A program made the position numbers and the translations under genes. From positions 1 through 22,424 of the IMG/VR virus record IMGVR_UViG_3300012922_000017: a stretch of 22,424 nucleotides of DNA. The stretch is one strand, 5' to 3'. Below, one piece after another: positions 13,660 to 21,194 of this stretch. This DNA comes from a virus. A model generated the notes under the pieces. The model had not been told where the DNA came from and did not search any database. It saw only the letters and a program-made list of their open reading frames with translations. The stretch's first letter is position 1, and every line of letters begins with the position of its first letter.

Positions 13660-14204
13660 TGCCGCTTCTGGAGCTTCTTCCAGACGCGGATGGGGATTTC
13701 GCGGCATGGACACCATCACCGGCGTCAATACCGGCGCCATTTCAGGCCCTTCAGGATCCAAGTGGAGCGGACGGGGACGGCTCCTACGTCCGCTCCACCG
13801 CCGCCGGGTCTCTGTGCCTCGTGAAGGCGAGCGCGATCCCCAGCCTGCTCCGCATCCTTTCGGTGGCGTTCGTGTCGATCCGGGCGGTCATCCGCAGGAC
13901 CGCGATCGCCGGCCCCTCCGGCATCTTCGCCCCGGTCGTCGGGATTTTCCAGTTCGTCGGCCCGGACGTTCTGGCGGACACGGCGTACACGGAGTACGAC
14001 GGCAGTTCGTTGCCCCGCTGGCGGGCCGAGGTCAACCCGGCGAACGGTCAGCCGTGGACCTGGGCGACGGCCTTGGCGGCTCAGGTCGGGCTCGTGGACA
14101 ACAGCACGGACGACCACGCCCTCAGATGCACGATGTTGCGGAAGCAGATTTGGGTCGAGTACTCGCTGCGCGGCCCGGCGGTGCGCGGGGACTTTCATGG
14201 GTGA
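13659..14204 (+). CDS. Hypothetical tail-associated structural protein (181 aa)
   Basis: The chosen ATG overlaps the previous stop. The protein begins 'MPLLELLPDADGDFAAW', has 'DGSYVRSTAAGSLCLV' and alternating beta strands in the middle, then 'WRAEVNPANGQPWTWATALAAQVGL' region and a C-terminal 'LRKQIWVEYSLRGP'. The pattern 'NP-x-(T/N)-G-x-x-W-T-x-x-x-L' followed by a '(Q/K)-x-x-V-E-(V/Y)' strand is frequent in a jelly-roll-like tail/head protein of unclassified phages, from memory of such proteins. The frame extends open back to 13287 over the preceding gene, which I treat as a shadow. It overlaps the next gene by 8 bases. Confidence 0.65.
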   Translation: MPLLELLPDADGDFAAWTPSPASIPAPFQALQDPSGADGDGSYVRSTAAGSLCLVKASAIPSLLRILSVAFVSIRAVIRRTAIAGPSGIFAPVVGIFQFVGPDVLADTAYTEYDGSSLPRWRAEVNPANGQPWTWATALAAQVGLVDNSTDDHALRCTMLRKQIWVEYSLRGPAVRGDFHG

Positions 14205-16683
14205 TCTGAGGGCGATCGAGGTCTCGGACTTCGGCTTCGGGCTGATGACGAAGCTGTCGCCGACGCAGCAGCCACCCGGGGCCGCCCTGATCTCCTACGA
14301 CTGCGACTACAACTCGCGCAACATCGGGAACCGGAAGGGATTCGCCCCGGTCCTTGAGAACGGCCCCGGGGCGATCAAGGTTGCCGATTTCGAGTCCGGC
14401 GAGGCATGGTCCGGGGGTGCCGCCGATACGACCAACTTCGTGTTGAACGAGGCCGCGGCGACCGGAACGCAGGGACAGTCGTTGTCGATTGCCGGTGGTG
14501 CCGGTGTTGTAGAGATGTTCCTGACGATCGCACCGACGAACATGGGCACTGGACTGCTCGACGTGTTCCACCTGTGGGTGAAATGCACGGCCCTGCCGGC
14601 GACCATCACGGCCTACGTCCTGACGCTCAGGTTCCAGTCCAGCGGAGGCAATTACTACGAGGCGTTCCTGATCAGTCATCAACCGGCACCGCTGGCGCTA
14701 CCACCATCGGAAGACCTTGAAGTCGGCCTGTCCAAGTATTACCGAAAGCGCCGTGGCACCGTCACGGACCCGATTGCTAACGGCTTCCTGAAGGTCGGCA
14801 ATCCCGACTGGACGGCGATCACCGAGATTCGCGTCCGCGGTCAGGCGGTCGGATCAGGATCGGTTGTCGTGACCGTTGACAACCTCCACCGCACGCCAGG
14901 TTTGATGCAGGATCTTTTTCAGTTCAGGCGCGAGACTGGGGCATACGCCGGGGCGACTGACTTCTACGCGGTGACGAACGGCGTGCTCTACCGCAGCAAC
15001 GGGACGCGCTGGGTCTCGATCTTCTCCGGCTTCAACACCGATCGTCCGGTCTACAGCCTGAGCGCGCAGAACCGCCGGGTCCTGACCGACGGCGTGACCA
15101 CGCCGCGCGTGCTGATGGCGGACGGCGCGACGGTCTACCGTCTCGGGATCGTGACGCCCCCGAAGCAGATGGCGGCCTCGCAGATCGGCGGCGGCGCTTT
15201 GCCGGACGGTGACTACTTCGCCCAGGTCCTCTACTACAGCAGCATCACGGGGGAGTTCAGCGCGCCGGATGACCGCGTGCCGAAGACTAAGATCGTCACG
15301 ATTGCTTCGGGCGGCAACGCCGCCGGGATCAGGTTCTCGAATCTGCCGGTGAGCACGGACCCTCAGGTCACGCACCTGATCATCGGCATCCGGCCATCAA
15401 CCGAACCTGAACTGTTCTTCCGCGCCTCCGATGGGCTGTACGGCGAGGTGACGAACGGGACCACGATCTTCGACTTCAACGGCCCAACAGCGAATCTCGC
15501 CACTCTCCTGGCCCGCAGCCTGACCGCCATAGACCCCGACCGCGACTACCCGTCCGTCGTCGATGCCACCACCGGGCAGCCCGTCGAGGCGCACCCGCTC
15601 TTCCTGGCCGAGGCCGGAGGGTATCTTCTGACCGTGATGGCCGAGCAGCCGACGGTCGTCCGCGTGAGCCGGTTCCGCGACGTCGGGTCCTGGGAGATCG
15701 ACGACGAGTTCCCGATCGGCGAGAACGACAACGAGCCGGTCACAGGGATCGCCGTGAGTGCCGGTCACGTCATCGCCATGAAGCGGGACGGGGTCTACCC
15801 CGGGCGCGTAGTCGGCGGTGACGACAAGGTCGTGTTCGATCCACCGATCAGCGACCGCGGGGCGCTCTCGCACAAGGCGATGCAGGTCATCGGATCGGTG
15901 CTGTTCTACCGGGCGATGGACGGGATCTACGCGCTCGCGCCGAACATGATCGCTACGAAGATTTCCGACCTGGCGCAGCCGACTTGGCGCGAGTTGTGGG
16001 ACCCCTACGCCGTTGGCTTCGAGGCTGCGGTGCCAGTGCGCGACACCGAACACGTCGTTTTCTTCGGCCGGTCGCTCGGGCAGTTGCGGAATGACATCGG
16101 CTGGGTCACGCACTACCGGACGGTCGAGGTCAGGGGCGCAGGTTCGAAAAATACCTTCCCGACCTGGGCGCCGACACTCTGGCGGATGCCGGCGGACGTC
16201 GCAACCGAGATCCGGCCGCAGGGCGGCGACGGCACCGGCTGGGAGTCATGGATCGGCGGGAACGGCCAAGTGTTCCGGCTCAACTACGGTTTCGAGGACG
16301 ATGGCCGAGCGGTGTTCATGCAACACCGAACCGCCTTGATCAGTCCGGCGCCGATCCTGGCGTGCCTCTTCAGGTTCGTTGAAATCGAGGCTCTCTGCTC
16401 CGGGCAATTCAACCTGACGGTAGCCGCCTATCTCGGAATGGCGATCAGCGCGGACGCCTCGCCAAGCGTGCCATTGAAAGGAAATGCCGACATACTCGGA
16501 TCGTTCGTCCTCGGCACGGACGTTCTGGGGACGCCGAAGTACATCGCACAGCGGGTGACACTGCCCTTGCGGGCGTCTCGCTATCTGAGCCTTGAGCTAT
16601 CGATCCGGGCGCGATCCGAGGTCGAGGTCTATCGCCTGCGGCCCCGCTACGCTCCCCTCGGGGCTCGGAGGTTCGCGGCATGA
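14197..16683 (+). CDS. Large tail protein, nozzle-like beta-propeller (828 aa)
   Basis: This 828-residue protein starts 'MGDLRAIEVSDFGFGLMTKL' and 'PPGAALISYDCDYNSRNIGNRKGF' (short opening of the form 'L.....N....NIG.R.GF'), a common start of podoviral tail nozzle and stabilisation proteins that describe a list of short repeated blades. The body contains repeated short 'G-x-L-Y-R', 'V-L-Y-Y-S-S-I-T-G-E-F-S', 'DGIYALAP' and 'KRDGVYPGR' strands, typical of propeller or fibronectin-type beta modules. Position before the fibre genes fits the distal tail tube or nozzle that T7 gp12-type or P22 gp10-type proteins form. There are no coiled coils or transmembrane helices. The exact homologue is not determined. 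Confidence 0.7.
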   Translation: MGDLRAIEVSDFGFGLMTKLSPTQQPPGAALISYDCDYNSRNIGNRKGFAPVLENGPGAIKVADFESGEAWSGGAADTTNFVLNEAAATGTQGQSLSIAGGAGVVEMFLTIAPTNMGTGLLDVFHLWVKCTALPATITAYVLTLRFQSSGGNYYEAFLISHQPAPLALPPSEDLEVGLSKYYRKRRGTVTDPIANGFLKVGNPDWTAITEIRVRGQAVGSGSVVVTVDNLHRTPGLMQDLFQFRRETGAYAGATDFYAVTNGVLYRSNGTRWVSIFSGFNTDRPVYSLSAQNRRVLTDGVTTPRVLMADGATVYRLGIVTPPKQMAASQIGGGALPDGDYFAQVLYYSSITGEFSAPDDRVPKTKIVTIASGGNAAGIRFSNLPVSTDPQVTHLIIGIRPSTEPELFFRASDGLYGEVTNGTTIFDFNGPTANLATLLARSLTAIDPDRDYPSVVDATTGQPVEAHPLFLAEAGGYLLTVMAEQPTVVRVSRFRDVGSWEIDDEFPIGENDNEPVTGIAVSAGHVIAMKRDGVYPGRVVGGDDKVVFDPPISDRGALSHKAMQVIGSVLFYRAMDGIYALAPNMIATKISDLAQPTWRELWDPYAVGFEAAVPVRDTEHVVFFGRSLGQLRNDIGWVTHYRTVEVRGAGSKNTFPTWAPTLWRMPADVATEIRPQGGDGTGWESWIGGNGQVFRLNYGFEDDGRAVFMQHRTALISPAPILACLFRFVEIEALCSGQFNLTVAAYLGMAISADASPSVPLKGNADILGSFVLGTDVLGTPKYIAQRVTLPLRASRYLSLELSIRARSEVEVYRLRPRYAPLGARRFAA

Positions 16684-16988
16684 GGCGGATTGGGATTGCC
16701 TTCGTGGACAACGATCCGAACCGCCAGCGGCTTCACCGCGAGGTCGTGGAAAACCTGAATACGCTTGTCGGGTCGGTGGCTGAGACGGGGACGCCGCCGA
16801 CGGCGAATACCGAGTTCGCGGTCGAGCATGGGCTCGGGAAGATCCCGAGTGAGTTCCAGACCTTGATGTCGGATGCCGCCGGGACCGTGTATCGTTCGAG
16901 CGTCAACCGCTGGTCCGACCGGCTCGCCTACCTCAAGTTCTCGGCGTCCGGTGGGCCTTCGGTGCGCGTCAAGCTGAGGTTCAGGTAG
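16680..16988 (+). CDS. Small collar-like tail protein (102 aa)
   Basis: After a short helical N-terminus ('NRQRLHREVVENLNTLVG') the protein has 'ANTEFAVEHGLGKIPSEFQ', 'DAAGTVYRSSVNRWSDR', 'YLKFSASGG' and 'VRVKLRFR'. The order 'T-E-F-x-V-x-H-x-L-G-x-x-P' then an Asp/Gly turn, 'W-t-..., i-t-l', and a final 'v-t-l-x-v' strand is the recurring small beta-barrel found at the ends of many phage fibres and in needle or collar proteins. Here it is a stand-alone gene between nozzle and fibre, so it may join them. Start and stop overlap neighbours (ATGA before; TAG one base before the next ATG). Confidence 0.7.
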   Translation: MRRIGIAFVDNDPNRQRLHREVVENLNTLVGSVAETGTPPTANTEFAVEHGLGKIPSEFQTLMSDAAGTVYRSSVNRWSDRLAYLKFSASGGPSVRVKLRFR

Positions 16989-18431
16989 ATGAGCAATTAC
17001 GTTCCTCCTGGAGATCTTGCGGACGGCGTGCCCGTCACGGGCACGATCTGGAACGCCCTCAAGAACGGGATCGCCAGTTTTTTGAATAACTCGAACCTGG
17101 GCGACGGCAACATCAGCGCGAACCCCGCCGAGCGCATCGCCGGGTCGAAAGTCGATCTCGGAAGTGGTGTCCTGGCAAGCGCGCACCATACACGCCATGA
17201 GCCGGGCGGCGCGGATGAGGTCCAGGACATCGACATCCTGAACACCGGCACGATCGTCAGCGCTCACGCCTCGCGGCACGCCTCGGGCGGCGCCGACCCG
17301 CTACCGGCAGGATCAATCTCGCCGTCGATGCTTCAGTCCGGTGCCGTTCCAGATTCCCTGCTGGCGTCTCGGAAAGATGCCGAGACGTTCTTGGCCAAAG
17401 CGTTCGGTCTGACCTTCACCGAGCGCGGGAAACTGTCCTTTACGCACCCGAACGCTACCGCCGACCCGCGCAGCGCCGGTATCATCCGCAGTGGCAAGGT
17501 TTATTTCGCCTGCCCGGGGATCGATTCGGTCACTCAGCTTGACCCGACCACCGGGACGTTCACCAACATCCAGTTTCCGGCCGGGGACGCGCCGCGAGCC
17601 ATCTGCCTCATCGGGAGCGACATCTACGTCGCCATCAACGGCGACGGCGGGGCGATCAAGCCGAAGATCAAGAAGATCGACTCGAACAACGTGATCACGA
17701 CGATTTGCGACATCACGACGGATGGGGCCGGCAAGATCACTGCGGCCAATGGCGTCCGCTACCTCGTGCCATCGCCTGACGGGACGATCCTGTACGCCCT
17801 GGTCTACGCCGCAGCAGTCCTGCGGTGGGTCGCGCGAATCTCGGTCACGCCGACCTCTGGCGTCCTGCACTCGTTTGACGCTGGTGCCGCCGCGGTCCTG
17901 TCGAGCTTGTACTACGTCAAGGCCGGGTCGAACGATTACGTCGTCTGCCTCGACAACGGCACGGACGCCACGAAGACCATGATCCGGCGCCTCGCTGCGG
18001 CCGACCTGACCGGGAGCACGACGGTTCTGACGGCCAGCAACAAAAACGCCGCGACTCAGGGCGTGTACGACGGGTCGATGCTCATTATCTGGGATATCGG
18101 GGCGACTGCCGCTATCCGAATCTGGGATGTGGCGAGCACGACGATGGTCGAGGCCGCGAACGTCGGCATCCCGACCAACGTCCCGACTGTCGGCACCGCC
18201 CCGCAGGGGAACTCCCAGCCGGCGTTCTTCGACGGCCGGGCGGCGTACTTTGCCACAGACACGACAAGCTCGACAATTATGGTCATCCGCGCCGGTATTT
18301 ACTCAAGCGCCTACAACATCAGGGTTACTTCCGTCGGCGCCAAGCCCGTGCAGGGATTCGCAACCGATGGGATAAACTTGTGGTGCGGACTCGGCAACAC
18401 AGCGTTCTTCGACCGCATCTGTCTCGCGTGA
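16989..18431 (+). CDS. Tail fibre / receptor-binding protein with propeller-like C-terminus (480 aa)
   Basis: The N-terminus (1-60) is short and probably attaches to the tail. Two copies of a fibre repeat follow: AHHTRHEPGGADEV at 65-78 and AHASRHASGGADPL at 92-105. The 'H-x-x-R-H-x-x-G-G-x-D' pattern is a known trimeric shaft motif of phage tail fibres. From about residue 140 to the end the sequence is strand-rich with repeated 'G..iyv.....' and '..i..id...' units ('SGKVYFACPGIDSVTQLD', 'GSDIYVAINGDGG', 'DGSMLIIWDIGATAAIRIWD', 'DGRAAYFATDTTSST'), typical of a beta-propeller. I infer this is the receptor-binding head. GAGG-like ribosome site precedes the ATG. Confidence 0.82.
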   Translation: MSNYVPPGDLADGVPVTGTIWNALKNGIASFLNNSNLGDGNISANPAERIAGSKVDLGSGVLASAHHTRHEPGGADEVQDIDILNTGTIVSAHASRHASGGADPLPAGSISPSMLQSGAVPDSLLASRKDAETFLAKAFGLTFTERGKLSFTHPNATADPRSAGIIRSGKVYFACPGIDSVTQLDPTTGTFTNIQFPAGDAPRAICLIGSDIYVAINGDGGAIKPKIKKIDSNNVITTICDITTDGAGKITAANGVRYLVPSPDGTILYALVYAAAVLRWVARISVTPTSGVLHSFDAGAAAVLSSLYYVKAGSNDYVVCLDNGTDATKTMIRRLAAADLTGSTTVLTASNKNAATQGVYDGSMLIIWDIGATAAIRIWDVASTTMVEAANVGIPTNVPTVGTAPQGNSQPAFFDGRAAYFATDTTSSTIMVIRAGIYSSAYNIRVTSVGAKPVQGFATDGINLWCGLGNTAFFDRICLA

Positions 18432-18438
18432 GGTGGCG

Positions 18439-18672
18439 ATGGCTCGATTGCTGATGAAGGCGGACGGATCGGCGGTCAACTTCGGTGCGCCGTCCCCGGC
18501 GTCGGACGTGAACTACAAGGTGCTCGACCATCCGAACCTTGACGCGATCATCTCGGCGGTGGTGCTGGTCGTGATGGACGAGATCAATCTTGTAAGGACA
18601 GCCGGAGTAATCGGTCTGGCGGCGCGGACGGCGGACGACTGGAAGACGAAGATCGCGGCGAAGCTGCCATGA
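18439..18672 (+). CDS. Hypothetical small protein behind the tail fibre (77 aa)
   Basis: ATG 18439 is preferred over GTG 18433 because GAGGTGG at 18430-18436 then serves as ribosome site. The product has 'ASDVNYKVLDHPNLDAIISAVVLVV' followed by 'RTADDWKTKIAAKLP'. The Ile/Val/Ala-rich helix is interrupted by Asp and Glu and is not a clear membrane span, so a holin call is not supported. It could be a fibre chaperone or trimerisation partner from its position, as inference. Its stop overlaps the next start (ATGA). Confidence 0.55.
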   Translation: MARLLMKADGSAVNFGAPSPASDVNYKVLDHPNLDAIISAVVLVVMDEINLVRTAGVIGLAARTADDWKTKIAAKLP

Positions 18673-19061
18673 GACGAATCCTGATCCCGTTGTTGTTCTC
18701 GGTGACGCTCTGCGCCGCGCAGGAAGCGGTGACGCCGCCGATCGTAAGCCGCAAGTACCACCGCGCCACCATCGCCGACATAGCCGCGGGAAAGGTCCAT
18801 CACACGCACCTCGAGGTGCAGGGATGGGTAACATACGTTCGCCGCGAGGACGACGGCGACCTGCACATCCGGATCTGCAACTCTCCGAAGGTGAAGACGC
18901 TCAACAGAGCGCGCTGCTTAATTTTGGAGTGCATCCCACGCATGCCATGCCCGGCACCCGACATCGGAAAGAAGATCGCGGCGCATGGGATACAGAGATT
19001 CGACAATGAGGTCAATCACCTGTGGTACGAGCTGCACCCTGTCGAAGAAGGTTTCTGGTGA
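18669..19061 (+). CDS. Exported OB-fold-like protein (130 aa)
   Basis: The first 19 residues, 'MRRILIPLLFSVTLCAAQE', form a clear Sec signal peptide with probable cleavage at the AA-Q site; the Cys is not in a good lipobox. The mature part has 'HLEVQGWVTYVRREDDGDLH' (48-67), 'NRARCLILECIPRMPCP' (79-95), 'GKKIAAHGIQRFDNE' (100-114) and 'HLWYELHPVEEGFW' (117-130). The ordered strands 'v-x-G-W-V', 'D-G-D-x-H-I', 'E-x-I-P', 'G-x-x-x-x-x-G-I-x-R-(Y/F)-D' and 'W-(Y/W)-E-(I/L)-H-P-V' are the pattern of small secreted OB-fold proteins found in bacteria. Three cysteines remain after cleavage. It sits among tail genes but is not obviously virion-related, so it may be phage-borne cargo. Confidence 0.7.
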   Translation: MRRILIPLLFSVTLCAAQEAVTPPIVSRKYHRATIADIAAGKVHHTHLEVQGWVTYVRREDDGDLHIRICNSPKVKTLNRARCLILECIPRMPCPAPDIGKKIAAHGIQRFDNEVNHLWYELHPVEEGFW

Positions 19062-19066
19062 TGCGT

Positions 19067-19145
19067 GCTGCGGTAGGGGAAGTGACGGGTCACTCTCCGG
19101 ATTCCAAACCCGGAAACGCGGGTTCAACTCCCGACGCCGCCACCA
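19067..19145 (+). tRNA. tRNA-like element, anticodon CCA (Trp-like), degenerate acceptor
   Basis: A perfect T-loop TTCAACT (19123-19129) lies between GCGGG and CCCGA (4 pairs plus a G-A mismatch). The anticodon arm TCCGGA/CCCGGA (one A-C mismatch next to the loop) frames the 7-base loop TTCCAAA (19102-19108) with anticodon CCA at 19104-19106. A D-arm can be made from GGGGA/TCTCC with 'GG' at the right place in its loop, and encoded CCA ends at 19145. Length (79) fits a tRNA. The acceptor stem is the problem: GCTGCGG against CGCCGCC gives only three Watson-Crick and one wobble pair. The 3' part also resembles the 3' end of tmRNA. It is either a decayed tRNA or a copied tRNA/tmRNA end. Confidence 0.45.
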
Positions 19146-19263
19146 TCGAAGTTGAAGGAGGTGGACCTGGCCTCTCGCCTTAGCAGCAGTCGCATCGGCC
19201 TATGCGAAGTACCGGCAGGGTAAGGCGGCTGGCGGACAGCCATATAGCCCGTCGCGCTCGTAT

Positions 19264-19791
19264 TTGAAGGCGCTTGAAGCCTACCAGCGCGGCGACATCA
19301 ATCGCCTGCACGGTGCCAATCCGTTCGGCGGAACCGACCTCGGCCTGACGCCCGAACAGATGGCCGCGAACATCGGCGGCGGTGTTGATCAAGCGCAGAC
19401 GGAATACAAGTCCGACCTGTCGAACATCGAAGGACAGGCGGCCATGCGCGGAGCACCGGCGGCCACCTCCGGGGCCTTCTACCGCAACCGCCAGCGTGCG
19501 GCCGGGGGACTCCTGGCACGGTCGGCTGAGACCCGCCGGCAGGCCGTCATGACCGACGCCGAGCTACGGCGCCGCGACCTGTACAACCGGCTGGGGGCCG
19601 AGAGCGGTGCCCTGACCGGAAACGCCCCGATGTACAACTACGGCCAGGCCGTCCGCGGCCAGCAGCAGGGGGCCATGTGGGGCGGTCTGTCGAGCCTCCT
19701 GGCGGCCCTGTCAATGGGTAAAGGCGGCAGTACTGGCGGGACCGGCGGGTATACACCAGGCGTTCCATACGGCCGTTCCGGGAGCTTGTAG
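19264..19791 (+). CDS. Putative internal virion / DNA-ejection protein (at least 175 aa; start uncertain)
   Basis: The body is helical and Ala/Gly-rich: 'VDQAQTEYKSDLSNIEGQAA', 'SGAFYRNRQRAAGGLLARS', then a Gly-rich hydrophobic tail 'GAMWGGLSSLLAALSMGKGG'. This composition and position at the head of three similar proteins suggest an ejected internal virion protein (P22 gp7/gp20/gp16 or T7 gp14 type). TTG 19264 is the first legal start but has no ribosome site. The same frame is open from 19156 and the extra part ('LALAAVASAYAKYRQGK', 'YSPSRSYLKALEAYQRGD') looks like real protein. A near-perfect ribosome site (AAGGAGGTG, 19155-19163) sits just before it, yet no ATG, GTG or TTG exists in that frame. 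CTG 19167 lies in the wrong frame. Confidence 0.65.
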   Translation: MKALEAYQRGDINRLHGANPFGGTDLGLTPEQMAANIGGGVDQAQTEYKSDLSNIEGQAAMRGAPAATSGAFYRNRQRAAGGLLARSAETRRQAVMTDAELRRRDLYNRLGAESGALTGNAPMYNYGQAVRGQQQGAMWGGLSSLLAALSMGKGGSTGGTGGYTPGVPYGRSGSL

Positions 19792-21194
19792 TGTTCCCAG
19801 GCGATCCCACGAATCCGCCCGCTCCGGCCCCGGTGGCGGCCACAGGAGCCGCTCCTGAGCCCACTCCGGCTCCGGTCAGGAAACGCCGGTCCATCAAGGG
19901 GTACAGTTTTTTGGATGCCGCGTCCCGGGCCGAGCACCCGATCGTCTCGGCGCTCGTGGCGAACGCCCTGGCCGGGCCGGACGCCTACAAGCTCCTGGGT
20001 GCCCTCCAGCAGCGCGAGGAAGCTCGCCAAGCGACGATGGCCGCGGCCTCTGAGAAGCGGTTCGAGTACGGGCGGAACCTGGCGCTGAAGATGGGCGATG
20101 TCGCGCCGCTCGACCCGAGCGATCCGCTCCGGCCGCAGTTCGAGAAGGCGTTCGGGGCGATGGCGACGGCCAAACCGCCAGAAGGATACCAGCACAAGCC
20201 GCCGGGGAGTTGGATCAAAAAATTGACCCCGCCGCCACATCGGCCAGTCGCCGGAGAGGGCGGGATTTTCGATGTCGGCCCTGGGGAAGGTGGCGGTCTG
20301 GAGGCGCGGCCGATTCCGGTGTTGCCGCCCCTGGGGGCACCACCGCCTACTCCGCAGGGTGCGCCCGGGGCCATCACGAAGCCGATGCCGATCCCTTCAC
20401 CGACCGGCAAGGAACGCCCACAGCCGATCCAGCCTTCAAGAGGCAGGGCACCTATCCAGCCGATCCCGACGCATGAGCCGACCGGGGCGGGCCTGTTCCT
20501 GAAGCCGATTCCAAGAGCCGCCGCTGGTGCCGCCAGCGAGGGCAACGTGACGCTCAAGGAAGTCGAGGGTGGCAAGATCGCCAAGTACGACAAGAAGGGC
20601 AATTTCATGGGCTACGCCGAAGGCCCGGGTGGCGGGACGCAGTTCGCCAAGATCAGCGATCAGGACAAGCAGAAGGCCGAAGCCATCGAGCAGGTCGAGT
20701 CCAACATCAACGCGGCCGAGAAACTTCTGACCGGAATGGTTCAGAGCGGCGAGATGTTCCGCGGTGCCAAGGCAAGCGCCGCCCACTGGCTACCGCAGAC
20801 GGTCACGGAATCATTCCCGAGCCTGGATCAGTACACAGCCTACGAGGGACTCCGGCAGGACATCGGCGCCGGGCTGCGACCGCTGGTCGGCGTCCAGAAC
20901 ATGAGGAACATCCAAGAGATCGACCGCATCCTGAAGAACGTAGCGACATCGGCCGCGAGTCCGGAGAGGATCGCCTTCGCCTTCCAGCGCGTCAGGAGTA
21001 TGGTCGGAGCAGCGAAGCAGGCATTCCTGTCCACACGCCCGCAGATTGCCAATTACCTGTCGGCGCGGCGCGGTACGGTAGAACCGCAAGCGCCGCCTCC
21101 ACCGGAACCCGCCCCTGGCCGCATCGATCTCCTGACGGCCCAGGCCCACAAGCGAGCGCTCGAACTCCAGCGTCAGAAGCGCGGGGGCCAGTGA
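19791..21194 (+). CDS. Putative internal virion / ejection protein with Pro-rich linker (467 aa)
   Basis: GTG 19791 overlaps the previous stop. The order is a Pro/Ala-rich N-tail, a helical block ('FLDAASRAEHPIVSALVANAL' to 'EKRFEYGRNLALKMGD', about 40-105), a long Pro/Gly-rich, probably disordered linker (about 125-245) with repeated 'P-I-P' and 'P-T-P' units, and a helical C-terminal domain from about 285 ('ISDQDKQKAEAIEQVESNIN', 'YTAYEGLRQDIGAGLRPLVG', 'MRNIQEIDRILKNVATSAAS'). No catalytic motif or transmembrane span is visible. Disorder plus helical domains and the genomic position fit an ejection protein that unfolds to pass the portal; this is inference. Confidence 0.6.
   Translation: MFPGDPTNPPAPAPVAATGAAPEPTPAPVRKRRSIKGYSFLDAASRAEHPIVSALVANALAGPDAYKLLGALQQREEARQATMAAASEKRFEYGRNLALKMGDVAPLDPSDPLRPQFEKAFGAMATAKPPEGYQHKPPGSWIKKLTPPPHRPVAGEGGIFDVGPGEGGGLEARPIPVLPPLGAPPPTPQGAPGAITKPMPIPSPTGKERPQPIQPSRGRAPIQPIPTHEPTGAGLFLKPIPRAAAGAASEGNVTLKEVEGGKIAKYDKKGNFMGYAEGPGGGTQFAKISDQDKQKAEAIEQVESNINAAEKLLTGMVQSGEMFRGAKASAAHWLPQTVTESFPSLDQYTAYEGLRQDIGAGLRPLVGVQNMRNIQEIDRILKNVATSAASPERIAFAFQRVRSMVGAAKQAFLSTRPQIANYLSARRGTVEPQAPPPPEPAPGRIDLLTAQAHKRALELQRQKRGGQ

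Noticed and set aside
15397-16113. Minus-strand open frames over the nozzle-like gene, and similar ones over dnaB, portal and ejection genes
   Set aside because: All lie fully inside plus-strand genes, are Arg/Asp/Val-rich, and have no supporting ribosome sites or family features.
18439-18672. Holin candidate
   Set aside because: The single hydrophobic helix contains Asp and Glu and no second span or endolysin gene is nearby.
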